Source: Larix sibirica (lineage: Eukaryota; Streptophyta; Pinopsida; Pinales; Pinaceae). From it: a DNA stretch of 24,733 bases. Position numbers and translations under genes: made by a program. The stretch lies in NCBI GenBank assembly GCA_004151065.3, contig NWUY0300008525.1:36474-61206 (forward strand). Reading direction: 5' to 3'. This document shows positions 8,874-18,878 of this stretch, piece after piece; within the stretch, counting starts at the first letter, position 1; each line of letters begins with the position of its first letter. The notes below the pieces were generated by a model, which searched no databases, had not been told where the DNA came from, and saw nothing but the letters and a program-made list of their open reading frames with translations.

Positions 8874-9055
8874 TTTTGGATACCATTGACAAGCTAAGGT
8901 ATTTTGGATATCATCCTATAATTCTAAGGTATTTTGGATACCATTGACAAGCTAAGGTATTTTGGATATCATCCTACAATTCCTAGTCGTTCTGACTAAG
9001 AATTGTAAGATGATATCCAAAATCTCACATTTTGAATAAAACACCTTAGCTTGTC
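8874..9055. repeat. Direct plus inverted repeat able to form a long hairpin
   Basis: A 58-bp unit is repeated directly (8874-8931 and 8932-8989). The second copy then meets an inverted copy. 8959-8988 and 8994-9023 are 30-base arms with two mismatches around a 5-base loop. The outer arms 8946-8958 and 9043-9055 are a perfect 13-base inverted pair, gacaagctaaggt, separated from the inner arm on the right side by 19 unpaired bases. On a minus-strand RNA the two mismatches become G-U pairs. It may be a foldback or MITE-like element. Confidence 0.75.
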
Positions 9056-9131
9056 GCACAGTTTTCACTAGATTGTCTCTCTGCTCTACCCTTTCCAATA
9101 CGAAGCCACCCGGTATATTCTAGTGTGAGTT

Positions 9132-9195
9132 CACTACTACAAGTATGGATCTTTTGAGACGTTAATTTAAGACAATTGTCTCTAACGTCTCAAAA
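9132..9195 (+). mobile_element. Probable CACTA (En/Spm-type) transposon terminus
   Basis: CACTACTACAAG at 9132-9143 matches the terminal inverted repeat style of plant CACTA transposons. It is followed, as in such termini, by a subterminal palindromic structure: a 13-base perfect inverted repeat (ttttgagacgtta at 9152-9164 and its complement at 9183-9195) enclosing agacaattgtct at 9170-9181. I find no matching right end or transposase in the window, so this is an orphan end or a truncated copy. Confidence 0.5.
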
Positions 9196-9591
9196 TTCTT
9201 CCACTTTTTATTTATGTGGACCCACAAACCAAAAAATTGGCCATGTGACCACAATAATGTGACTAGACTTTTGGCCAATTGCTTACTTCACATAATGAAC
9301 ATTTTCGGCCTCCTCCCGCCGGTATTGTTCGTGAATGCTTCTCTAAGTCGTCATTCAACGTATAGTGTCCAGGAAGAAGTGGGGTGGTTACCTGGCACAT
9401 AATAATGCAGAAGACCAATGAGCCGGACTTGTTCCCTCCTCCTTTAGCAATATTTGCGCCAGGGACAAGTTCGGGCAAATTAGGTTTATTTTCTCAAGCC
9501 TAAGGGAGTTTTTCAGGGTTTTACACTTGGTAACCTTGATCCATTTGTGTTACAAAGGATGGGTGCATCAAACCCAAGTTTAAGATGTCAA
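9196..9591. other. No recognised gene
   Basis: Open frames here are short and lack family motifs. The only structure I see is a loose inverted pair around ttggccaa (about 9238-9245 and 9272-9282). Confidence 0.5.
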
Positions 9592-9783
9592 TCGATGCAA
9601 TCCATTTGGGGTTTACACTCTACGTCATACCAGGAATTTGATTCGAGGGCTCAGAGGGAGTTTGGATTGAAATGATTGGGTTGAAAGTCGACGCAATCCT
9701 TTTGGGGTTTACACTCTACGTCATACCAGGAATTTGATTCGACGGCTCAGATGGAGTTTGGATTGAAATGATTGGGTTGAAAG
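9592..9783 (+). repeat. 96-bp tandem duplication
   Basis: Two copies (9592-9687 and 9688-9783) share gggtttacactctacgtcat and gagtttggattgaaatgatt, with about five differences. There is no coding interpretation. Confidence 0.9.
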
Positions 9784-10680
9784 CCGCATTTTGCTGGCAG
9801 CAAAAGAGATCCAACCTAAAATAGCACGAGTCGTTGCTACTCTTTGCAGGAGCATTGCTCGAGACTTGAACATTACAACCCAGTGAGTTGGGAAATGAAT
9901 CATATTATATGGTCAGGATCAATATGGAAATGAATCATATATTTGGGTTTTCTTATTTTGGGATTTTAAGGTATGGATGGATCTCATAATAGAAACGATA
10001 ACACAGTGCCTCTGTTTCTCACCCAGTTCGTATGACATGGTGGACGATAGCTCCATGGAATCGTTTGTGACTGCATGAAGCCCCCAAATTAATAGTTTCT
10101 GCAGATTTCTGTTTATCCTTATTTGTTATAATTGTTTGCTGGGTGATAATTGGATGGTTAAAGGAATTCAACAACAAATTTCTCTGTTGAGGCATACTGT
10201 AGAGATTGAATATAGGTACATTTTCTCTGGTCTTCATATGTTCAATTACGTTTTACTTCATGCTTTGTACTATCGGCTTCTTTTCAGTGGTTTTGGTTTG
10301 TTGAGAAGCGCTAATGGGGGTTTTGTATCCGGCGAGAGATGTGATTTTCTTAGTTGTAATAGATACGATATGCCTTTGGTAATCTAGGTCTATGTTGGTT
10401 TTCTGAGTAGCAAGAATGTTTTGGGCATATTCATTGTCTACAACACCTGAAATTAACACAAGATTTAATCCCAAGTACTTCAAGAACAACAATTTCTCCA
10501 ACTTTGTGAGGCCGCTCAATACATATGTTGTAAGTATGAATAATTGCCTTAACCTTTTGATGGTTTTCATTATTGATTTAACTTAAAAGAGGTTTCTGCG
10601 GTTATTCTTTTTTTAATATAGTTTAAAGTTATCTAAAATTAATGATATAACCAAATAAACAAACTCATAAAAATCTTATC
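9784..10680. other. No recognised gene
   Basis: Both strands contain open frames up to about 105 codons (10253-10570 on minus, 10136-10387 on plus). They overlap each other and show no known motif, so I treat them as chance frames. The DNA is AT-rich and unremarkable. Confidence 0.5.
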
Positions 10681-10800
10681 ATTAACAAATTCAACTTTAA
10701 ATCCATGAAGATGCCATGGGATTTTTATAAACGTCCTTTCATTAACCAATTAAACTAGTCCACGAGGATGCCATGGGATTTATATCTGTTTTTTTTTTTT
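10681..10800 (+). repeat. Approximately 60-bp degenerate tandem repeat ending in a T-run
   Basis: Two related copies share attaac(a/c)aatt and atgccatgggattt at a spacing of about 59. The second is followed by twelve Ts at 10789-10800. The T-run could mark the tail of a minus-strand retroposed insertion, but no element body is identified. Confidence 0.6.
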
Positions 10801-10989
10801 AACGAAGACGAAACGAAAGAAAATATTAAAGCACCCGGCAGAATAGTTTACTATGTAAGAAGAATACACAAAAAATTGGAAATTTTGTGAAGCATATCAA
10901 ATATTTCTGGCAGAAAATAGCAATGGGTTAAAATTTCGGTCCGGGCTTAAAATAAAAATAACCTGGAATGGACATCGAACAAGGGCCAT

Positions 10990-11207
10990 TTAATTTTCGA
11001 GCATGATCATAACAATCAATATGTTCAACACTGAAGAGTAATTCAAGCTTTCGGCCAGTAAAACCACGGGTGAGTGAAACTGGGAAGGCTTCAAACCCCT
11101 CCCATTCAGATGGAGAGGTATCCAACGATTTCGTACGAATTTTGATACAGTTCAAGAGCTTACTCTCAAGTCTGCAGGATTCTTTACAATATCTTCTGAA
11201 AACTGAG
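10990..11207 (-). other. Former 3' flank of the UGT pseudogene
   Basis: Directly downstream of the UGT stop at 11208, this has patchy similarity to 18750-18878 behind the second UGT copy (shared gtgagt.aaac and cttctgaaa..a.tcacatg). The shared flank indicates that the copies arose by duplication of genomic DNA, not by retroposition of a coding sequence. Confidence 0.4.
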
Positions 11208-12160
11208 TCACATGATTTCTCTTTTGGATTGGATTCCTTTACCCATCCTCATGTCCTTCACGAAAGTATTTAGGTTCATAAAAGAAGATCCTCCGGGAAG
11301 GACGGCCTTCGTTGCTGACTCCTTGATACTGAGAACGTTGTCTCTCAACTTCTTTCCTTCCGGTGTTCTCATCATTCTCCTCACAACATCCTCTACCTCT
11401 TCTCTCATCACCACCTTGTGGATATCCACGTCCACATCCTCAAAATCCAGGCCCATCTTCCACACGTCCTTGGCGAATCTGCAGTTGAGAAATTGATCGG
11501 CAGTATATGGGAATCCCACTACCGGAACTCCCATGCTCATGGTCTCCAATGTAGAGTTCCATCCGCTGTGTGTGAGGAACAATCCCACTGAAACATGGGC
11601 AAGGACTCTCGACTGTGGCGCCCACTTCACAAACAGTGCCCTCTCCTTTGTTCGTTCCTCAAACCCCTCAGGTAAAATCGCACGCTTGCCTTCTGCGATA
11701 TCCAACCGGAGAACCCACAAGAAAGGTTGTCCGCTGCCCTCTAGCCCCAGCGCCAGCTGCTTCAGCTGTTGCTCAGATTTCACAGCGATGCTCCAAAGGA
11801 AACTATATAACTGATCCGGCTGTTGCATATCCAGCCATTTCAGGCAGCTCTCCTCCTCCTCCCACAGACTGTTGACAAATCCCTCCTTCTAAAAAATTGG
11901 GAAGAAAAAGAGGTCCTATGGCCAGAGCAGGACAGCCATTCAAAGAGAGTGCTGTTACTGCGTCCCTCCCTTCGAGCTCCTCAAACGTGTTACTAGTACG
12001 TAGTCCCCTTTACTTTGCTTCTGTGATTCATAGAGAAGGCTTTGAAAAGATGTCGGATGGATCCTGAGGCGATAGAAGGATACAAGGTCGGTTGGCTTCA
12101 ATGGTGGGATGTTGCCGGGAAGACAAGTGATCAGTTTTCTCTGGATTTTTGCTTCGCTTA
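11208..12160 (-). pseudogene. UDP-glycosyltransferase (GT1) exon 2 pseudogene
   Basis: This is homologous to the UGT exon 2 sequences at 18879-20052. Reading the minus strand from the conserved acceptor (ttcttcag before 12160), the frame is shifted repeatedly. One base is lost and one gained in the SEGKNPEKL segment. A compensating pair falls around the SFYR..LYES segment. One base is lost near 11992 so DYVLVNTF becomes DYVLVTRL. Two bases are lost near 11890 after FLEG. Net losses follow DMQQP, where YVSFGS reads YSFLWS. From 11828 to the TGA at 11208 the frame is open and includes a complete 44-residue PSPG box (11493-11624) running from WAPQ to ADQ with HSGWNS. Members of this family transfer sugar from UDP-sugar to small acceptors in the cytosol. 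Exon 1 is not visible; the N at 12199 lies 39 bases upstream in the relic intron. Confidence 0.85.
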
Positions 12161-12198
12161 CTGAAGAAGTTACAAACACAAGATAATTAATGATGCCT

Positions 12199-12199
12199 N
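12199..12199. other. Single N, probable contig join
   Basis: This lies just upstream of the acceptor of the UGT pseudogene, within what should be its intron. No exon 1 homologous to 24433-24733 is found between here and 18878, which fits missing or rearranged sequence. Confidence 0.6.
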
Positions 12200-14830
12200 A
12201 TTAGTCATTGATTTATGTAGATAGGGAACAGAGCAATCGAACAACCAACCTCCTACATGTAAGGCATGTGCTCTTCCTTTAAGATAGAACCCTTACATAG
12301 AATCAAATTTCAAACTAAAAATACCATTTATTTCATTGGTGCATCTGCACTAAGTTATGATCATTCTAGCAACATTCTAAAAAATATTGGAGGTAGATGC
12401 TAACCCGTTCCTTAATAAATTGTACACACAAACATACATACATAATCACCTTCTACATATGTATATATTTTGATGTAATTTATCAAAAACCAAATTGCAC
12501 AGAGAAAAGTCGATTTAATGCACTTCTACCATGCCTAACATTAATATATAAGTGTGCCAATCAAAACAAAGGGCATTTTCAAGTGCATGTAGAACCTAAC
12601 AAATAAATCCTCTCACTTGAAAATTTATAGACTCGTGATCCTGGTAACTATGAAGTAAGATTGAATACTAATGGGGAAAAAGTTAAAAGAGATAAAATCC
12701 AAAAATGTAGAGTAGAGAATAAGCTTGTTTCCCCAAGTATCCCCAAAACAGAGGTAGTGCGTTCCCTCGAAAATACACCTCTTGTGAATCCATGACAAAT
12801 GTTCTGAGTACTTCATCCAATTTTTGGGTACGAAAGGGTACTATGGTACGAGGTACCTAGTACATGGGTATGGGTATCCAGTACGGGTATGTGTACCCTT
12901 CCCCCAAGTACAAGTACTCATGCTACATATATTTTTAGCAGTGGGTGTTAAAAATCACGAGGTAGAGGATCTATGGTTAATTCTCCAACAAACCAAATCC
13001 AATAAGAAAAACACCACTAAGAGGATTGATCGTGCATCTTACACGAACACCATTGGAAAGGTTTATTTGTGGAGGGACTTCAACAAGGTAAAGAGGGCTC
13101 ATGTGCCTTAAGGATCAATAGTTGGTGTGACCAAGAAAATTTTTTCATAGCTTATTGTCATCATCTGCATTGGCCACCATTACAATGAATTTATTCAAAG
13201 TTGGAGGTGGACAAGAATTCCCCATCTTGTACATACATTCAACTTCATCACAACATTCAGAGGAAACAACATTGAAGTTGTCATTGATGTCTTTTAAAAA
13301 CCCATCTAGCTTGCCTAAATTCTATTTTTTTATCGGTGTAAGAAATATGCTAAATAGAGAGAATATTTGGCCCTACTCTAGGAACATGGAGAACATCTTT
13401 GTACTCAGTGTTATTGCCCAAAATGCAGGTCAATTTTGCATTTTGGAAGCATTATAAATAGAAGCATCGTGTTAGGGGGATAATAGTATTTGAAGGATGA
13501 TATTGGTATGAAAATCATTAGTGATAGGTGAGAGCTTGAATGAAGAATTCAAGGAACATCAGTTTCATACAAGAAGGATATCTTCCAATAAAGCACAAAA
13601 TCTAGGATAAAACTTCTGAGATAATAAGCATAGAAGAAAAGTTATAGAATTCAAGAATTTGAGAATTTGAAGTTTGCATGCCTAGATTGCAAACTATTAC
13701 AAAAGGGGAAGAAATGAAAATACCTACCATGAGAAGAGTGTCTAAAAACAATCACATCTGCACCTAATCTCATGGTACTTGTTTTGAATCCATTTCCATT
13801 TGAAAATAATCAATCTAGAACAATTTTAATCTACTTACAACTGTACCAAAGAAGCATAAAAATGGCCTTAAAAATATATATATATAAATCAAATATCATT
13901 CATATTAACAAACAAGCAAAAAAACCATTAAACAAGCTTGAATAACGTTAAATTTATCATTGGTGATAATCAACATCACCTTTGAGTGCATTAAATGAAC
14001 TTTAATAAGATCCAGGACACAACAATCTCAATCTAGCTAACTTACATTGTCCTATAGTTCTACTATTATTTTTCACTGAGTAACCCAATATCATACATTG
14101 TCGCATGCATTCAAGATCCATTCCACCTCCATTATCTGGAAATCAGGAGAAAACATATTTGCTAATTTTAATTGTTCGTGATAAATCAATTCCTAAATAA
14201 GAATGGAAGATAGAAAACCAATCTAATAATTAAAAAATTCAAGAAAAGAGTATCCATTCGTCTCTAAGAGAAAATGAACCAAAAAAATCGATGCCTTAAA
14301 AATACCCAAGTATTCTTGAGTGCATTCTCTACATACATTGGAAAAGAAGAGCTGGACTATTGTTCCTATGGTTCTTAATTTTGTCTACAATGACAAAAGT
14401 TGCACCATTTTCAATATGAATGATATATAGTCTCTTATGAAGATTGAATGGAAACAAAGTCAACTTTGTGCATTATGCTATGAAAATATGACAAAATTTT
14501 GAGATATAAATTTACTTCTTACCTAGTGTGATGACCCCATCAAGTTGAGACCTAGTAGCCTAAAAATAGATTAATAATAATATTCCATTTGAATAGAAAA
14601 CAAATATTAAAAACATGACATGAAAATTTGAACAAATGCTTGACATTGACTAAAATCGTGTAATAAAGATAAATCTATGTTACCTCATCAAATGTATTGT
14701 CAAGCAACTCGGCAATAGTTTTACAACAAAAAATTACTGTTAGCATTTACCATCCCAAGGTTCCCATTCTAATGAATAGAGAAACACAACTACTTGGATT
14801 TAGTAACAAAATAAATTGAAGGAAGGACAT
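12200..14830. other. Intergenic stretch with no recognised gene
   Basis: I see no gene. There is a GTAC-rich low-complexity patch at 12830-12911, with many ggtac/gtacc and gggtat units. There is a perfect 10-base inverted repeat (ccaaaatgca and its complement) at 13418-13446 and a short (ta)n run near 13875. Open frames at 12824-13111 and 13155-13457 carry no family motif. Confidence 0.5.
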
Positions 14831-14910
14831 GGGAGTATGGTCTAGAGGCAAGCAAGCAGTGGGGTTATCATACTTGTATTAATGTGGATACTTGGGTTCA
14901 AATCCCCACC
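14831..14910 (+). repeat. tRNA-like A box and B box, possible SINE
   Basis: TGGTCTAGAGG at 14838-14848 fits the RNA polymerase III A-box pattern TRGYNNARNNG exactly. GGTTCAAATCC at 14895-14905 differs by one base from the B-box pattern GGTTCGANTCC. The spacing is right for a tRNA-derived promoter, but I cannot fold a complete cloverleaf with a paired acceptor stem. A tRNA-derived SINE head or a degenerate tRNA is therefore more likely than a functional tRNA gene. Confidence 0.4.
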
Positions 14911-16664
14911 CCACCCCCCATGAGTGGGTACATATGAGTCCAGGTGAAATTCCCGGGTGAATTTGATAGCATAGATACACCATTCATAGCATGGAAGCTA
15001 GTGAAAGGAACAACTGTAAGTTTCTTTAAGCAATATTTTCCAAAAAGGAATGGAAGGAAATGCCTTAATGAACCATCGTCCAGAGAAAACAAGCTACAAT
15101 GAAAAATTACAAAACATAATGGCTAAGAATACAACTGTAATCTTCTGCATTTTACAGTTTTATTTCATACATGAATCAATCAACAAGTTCTAGGTGAAAT
15201 CCATGTTGTTAGGTGACAACTTTGTTGTAAAGCAAGTGCAAGAAAGAAAGACAGTGTAGAAAACACAAATCCTCAATCAACCAACATTGTGAAATCTAAA
15301 ATATTCATACTTTTGGGCTAAAATGATGTCAACTAAAGTCCATAAATTATTCAAAAGTTCTCAATGTGGCAAGTTAAAACTAGCAATGATAATGTAGCTT
15401 AACACGGCATATTACTTTGCATATCTGATCAAAATTTTGTCTAAATCTTATTGACATAAAATAAAGGTAGAATATGGAAGCCAAAAAGATGTTGGATCCA
15501 AATGAAAGTGTCATGAGTGGAGGTCACACAAACATGCCAATAAGGAAAATTAGAAATTAATTTTGTTAGGCAATATAAGCATCATCTCATTATCTTTGTG
15601 TGAAAGACAAAAAATTAAGCATGGTGACAGAACTCTGACATCAAAACATATCTTCAAATGGTGTGATCATAACTTGGAACTTGGCAGGGAATGAATTGTG
15701 TAAAATGGCCTTGAATCATTGGCATGGTATGTGAAAGACGATTGGTACTCAGAGGGAGATATATATTGGAAACTAGTCCTTCATATGAAACAAAGGAAAT
15801 TTACTTGATCTAGTCAATCTTATTGAGCCATGGAAGAGATTCAAAGTAGCATGGGGCAGTGAAGGCCTAATTTTAAGTGACAAAATTCAGCCTAATGCTA
15901 AGGGTATCACTTGTTTTATATGTATTCCATGTATAAGTAGACGAGACCCAAGGTCATTATGGTTGGAAAGCTCTATATGAGTGGAAAGATAGTGACTAAG
16001 ACAATAGATGGCTTGGAATAATTCAAACCATTTGAAACCTCAATTTTGGCATTTCTCTATATCGACTCCCCTCTTTCAGGTAATCACTAGACACTCTACA
16101 TCACCTCCTACTAAACATCACTGAAAGGAACATCCAAAAATGAAGATTGGTAATTCCATACTTACCAGTTCGATCATTTGTGTTGGAAGAAGAGGTTGTT
16201 GAGGATACACCAACATATAGAGTAGAGTGTCCTATCTGCATAATTGGACAAAGTAATTTACTTGACTCCCGGAAGTTTGGGAAGTATATTTAGTATTATG
16301 ATTTATAACATTATATATTGGATGTATCAGATACCCCCATTTTAGGTACTGTGGTGGTTGTATTATTTGGAAATCTATTGGTCAACAATGAAATCTTGAA
16401 AATGCCAAAAGTTTACAGCCCATGTAGTAAGTCCAAAATGAAAGTATCACTTTGTAGTGTTAGAAAATGCTTGAGCACAGTGCCAAAATGAACAAAGGGA
16501 GCTATTATTCATAAAACCAAATTCTGTAGCACAGGAGACAATTACCTTGAACAAAACATACCACTTGTTGATGCTCAACATCGACATGTTCCAAAGGGTC
16601 GAAACATGAAGCCAAAGGGGAACAAGTTAAAAAAAAAATTCAAGATCATTATGTTAGTGTTTTC
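14911..16664. other. Intergenic stretch with no recognised gene
   Basis: Frames are short and interrupted on both strands. No retroelement, transposase or UGT similarity is visible by eye. Confidence 0.5.
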
Positions 16665-17120
16665 ATGTCCAATTTGATGTTCATGTCACGTTGGTATCTT
16701 TCTTCATCAGTTTCGTTGTCATATGACCCCTTCGGCAGACTTGCACAGTTGTATCTTGTGCATCGTCATAGCTTCATCAAGTCATGTCAGGGAGACTTGT
16801 CATCTTTTCGTTTGGGCATCATCATGCCGGGTAGTCAGCAGCATGGTGTTCATCTCATCGTACCGATCATGCTCATATGTTTTTGGCCAAAACTGAGTAT
16901 GCTTGGCCCTTTCGACAGTCTACCAAAGTTTCGGCAAGTCAGAGCCTTTTCATCATGTCTTTCACCTCCATTGATTAATTTCCCAAGTGTATTCAACCAT
17001 CATTGTAATTGTCACACTTACATTGAAAAATTAAAATATATCTGCTTGGTGTCCTTTCGTGCACACAAGCCAATATTCTCGTTTTCCCTTTCACATTTCC
17101 CCCTTAATAAAACATTTTAG
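16665..17120 (+). CDS. Unrecognised 151-codon open frame
   Basis: This is an ATG-initiated frame ending at TAG. Composition is rich in Ser, Phe, Leu and His, and much of the DNA has a recurring tcatg/catc pattern, so the length may reflect skewed composition. There is no signal peptide, membrane segment or motif I can defend. It runs into the pyrimidine-rich tract that follows. I list it only because it is the longest unexplained frame in the intergenic region. Confidence 0.12.
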   Translation: MSNLMFMSRWYLSSSVSLSYDPFGRLAQLYLVHRHSFIKSCQGDLSSFRLGIIMPGSQQHGVHLIVPIMLICFWPKLSMLGPFDSLPKFRQVRAFSSCLSPPLINFPSVFNHHCNCHTYIEKLKYICLVSFRAHKPIFSFSLSHFPLNKTF

Positions 17121-17640
17121 TTTAAAAATATATCTCCCATAACCCTTTTCCATTATCCCTATCTCATCTCATTCGTTTTATTAATATAATAATTCTATTC
17201 CCCTCTTTACCCCATTTCCTTTTCATTTTCCCATATATATCTATATATTTTCCCTCTCCTATATGGCCATCCCCTTTATTATTATCTTCATTGTAATAAA
17301 AAAATTCCCTTTTAAATTATCCCTTTATATCCTCCATCTCCATTTCCATTTAAACTTTTAAATTTTCCCCTCCTTTACATTAAAACTCCTATAATTCCTC
17401 ATCACTTTTAACCCCATTTCTTTTTCATTTTCTCATATCTATATATCTACATATATATATATATATTCCCTATCCTATATCTTCATCCCCTTTATTATTA
17501 TCTTCATTGTCATCAAAAATTTCCTTTTAAATTATCCCTTTATATCCTCCACCTCCATTTCCATTTAAACTTTTAAATTTTCCCCTCCTTTACATTAAAG
17601 CTCCCATGATTCCCCGTGGCTTTTAAAACCCTAATTGTTC
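17121..17640 (+). repeat. Pyrimidine-rich stretch with a tandem duplication of about 205 bp
   Basis: Nearly all long runs are C and T with interspersed tata. Copies start with accccattt at 17209 and 17411 and share attatcttcattgt, attatccctttatatcctcc and ttttaaattttcccctcctt. The offset drifts from 202 to 215, mostly through different (ta)n lengths. There is no coding content. Confidence 0.8.
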
Positions 17641-18480
17641 ATTTCACGAGCATTAAAAAAAAAAAAGAGATATGTACTATGTCCAAGTGGAAAATTCTTT
17701 TGCCTGCATAAAAAAAGGATTAAATGATCTATGTCCCATATCATATTGTTTCTCTATGGACACAGTAAAAGTTAAAAGAAATGAAAATATCCACCAAGGC
17801 ACATGAGAGATGACGGTGTAATGATCTGGCAGGACGCATCCATCGTGGCAAGCCTGAAGAGACAATGTGCAGCCCACTCCAAAGATGGCACGTTCTGCCA
17901 GTGCACGCAACATGATGGCACATATGCTGTTCGGCAGGCTCGGAGCCATTTCTTGGCAGTGAGGACAGTGGACAGAGGGGGCGTTGCAACAGGCAGAAGC
18001 AGGAAACGGTCGCAAGGAGGTTGGAAAGTTCGCCACGCCCAGTAGAAGACAGGATGAAGATGTCCAACAGGCAGGTCGTCTCTGGCTTGGGGCCCTTAAT
18101 TAAAATGTGGCAGAAGATGTTACCAAAAGGTAGAGAGAAAATGAATTAGCCATTATAAAGTAAAGAGACACTAATTAGCAGAGGTTGCAGACCTGGCAAG
18201 TGGAGAGCGCAGACACCAGCATACATAATGTTGAGCACGAACCTGGAAAAAAATACCTAACATGCAAACTGCATACACAGCCCAAATGCTCAAAGATACC
18301 AATGTTTCCATACTTGGCAGCCTCAACGGCCTATGATAGAGAAACCCTAATGTGTTTTTTTCTCGGGGCGCACAAGCAAACAGAAAAAATCTAAAACAAC
18401 TGCGGGAAATTATGGCACACAACGAACACTCAAGTGATTGATTACACCCACAGATAAACGCATCTACGGAAAGATTGGCA
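17641..18480. other. GC-richer unrecognised segment
   Basis: About 17800-18080 is clearly richer in G and C than its surroundings and has overlapping open frames on both strands (minus 17677-18036 and 17741-18067; plus 17803-18045). The minus-strand frames are Cys-rich, but I recognise no domain. It could be an exon remnant, a captured gene fragment or chance. Confidence 0.3.
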
Positions 18481-18683
18481 GAGAAGATGAATTAGACCCC
18501 CCAAAAAACCAAAAACAAAAACGCCATGAAGATGGAACGGCCATTACAGTATAGATCCTTTAAGATCACGAAATCGACCATGCCATCTCATGCAAATTCT
18601 GAATGAGATGAAATCATTCGAGCCATAAAAAGTAGTGAGGATGATGATTATTAATATATTATTAAGAATCTAATATCATTTAA

Positions 18684-18738
18684 AAAATAATAATAATACA
18701 GTTTTCACATAAAAATAATAATAATACGGTTTTCACAT
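18684..18738 (+). repeat. 28-bp tandem repeat
   Basis: Two copies of a(a)aaataataataatac followed by ggttttcacat, differing by one substitution, end just before the UGT 3' flank. Confidence 0.85.
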
Positions 18739-18878
18739 AGTAAGCCCACTTGTGAGTAAAACGTGAGGTGTTTGAAAGCCCTCCCCAAACATGCTCAGAT
18801 AGGGCCAGTTCCTCGAATCAATTTATCGAGATAGCGCAGTTCCTCCAAGCTTTTTCATGGCATTTTCTGAAATCAGAA

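Noticed and set aside
9363-9367. TAGTG as the right end of a CACTA element starting at 9132
   Set aside because: The adjacent bases do not complement the left terminal repeat, and the flanking triplets (gtt and tcc) do not match.
9671-9680. tttggattgaa as in the start of miR159
   Set aside because: The match stops after 11 bases, there is no foldback precursor, and it is part of a simple 96-bp tandem duplication.
10019-10570. Overlapping plus and minus open frames of 72-105 codons
   Set aside because: The frames overlap on opposite strands in AT-rich DNA, with no family motif, splice signal or related copy.
11212-11875. Open frames on the plus strand opposite the UGT pseudogene
   Set aside because: They are antisense shadows of conserved UGT coding sequence, recurring at 19207-19683 in the same register, with no independent motif.
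13418-13446. Perfect 10-bp inverted repeat as a transcription terminator
   Set aside because: Bacterial-style terminators are not expected in plant nuclear DNA, and there is no gene next to it.
14831-14910. A functional tRNA gene
   Set aside because: A and B boxes are present, but I cannot pair an acceptor stem or a full T stem, so it is listed only as SINE/tRNA-like.
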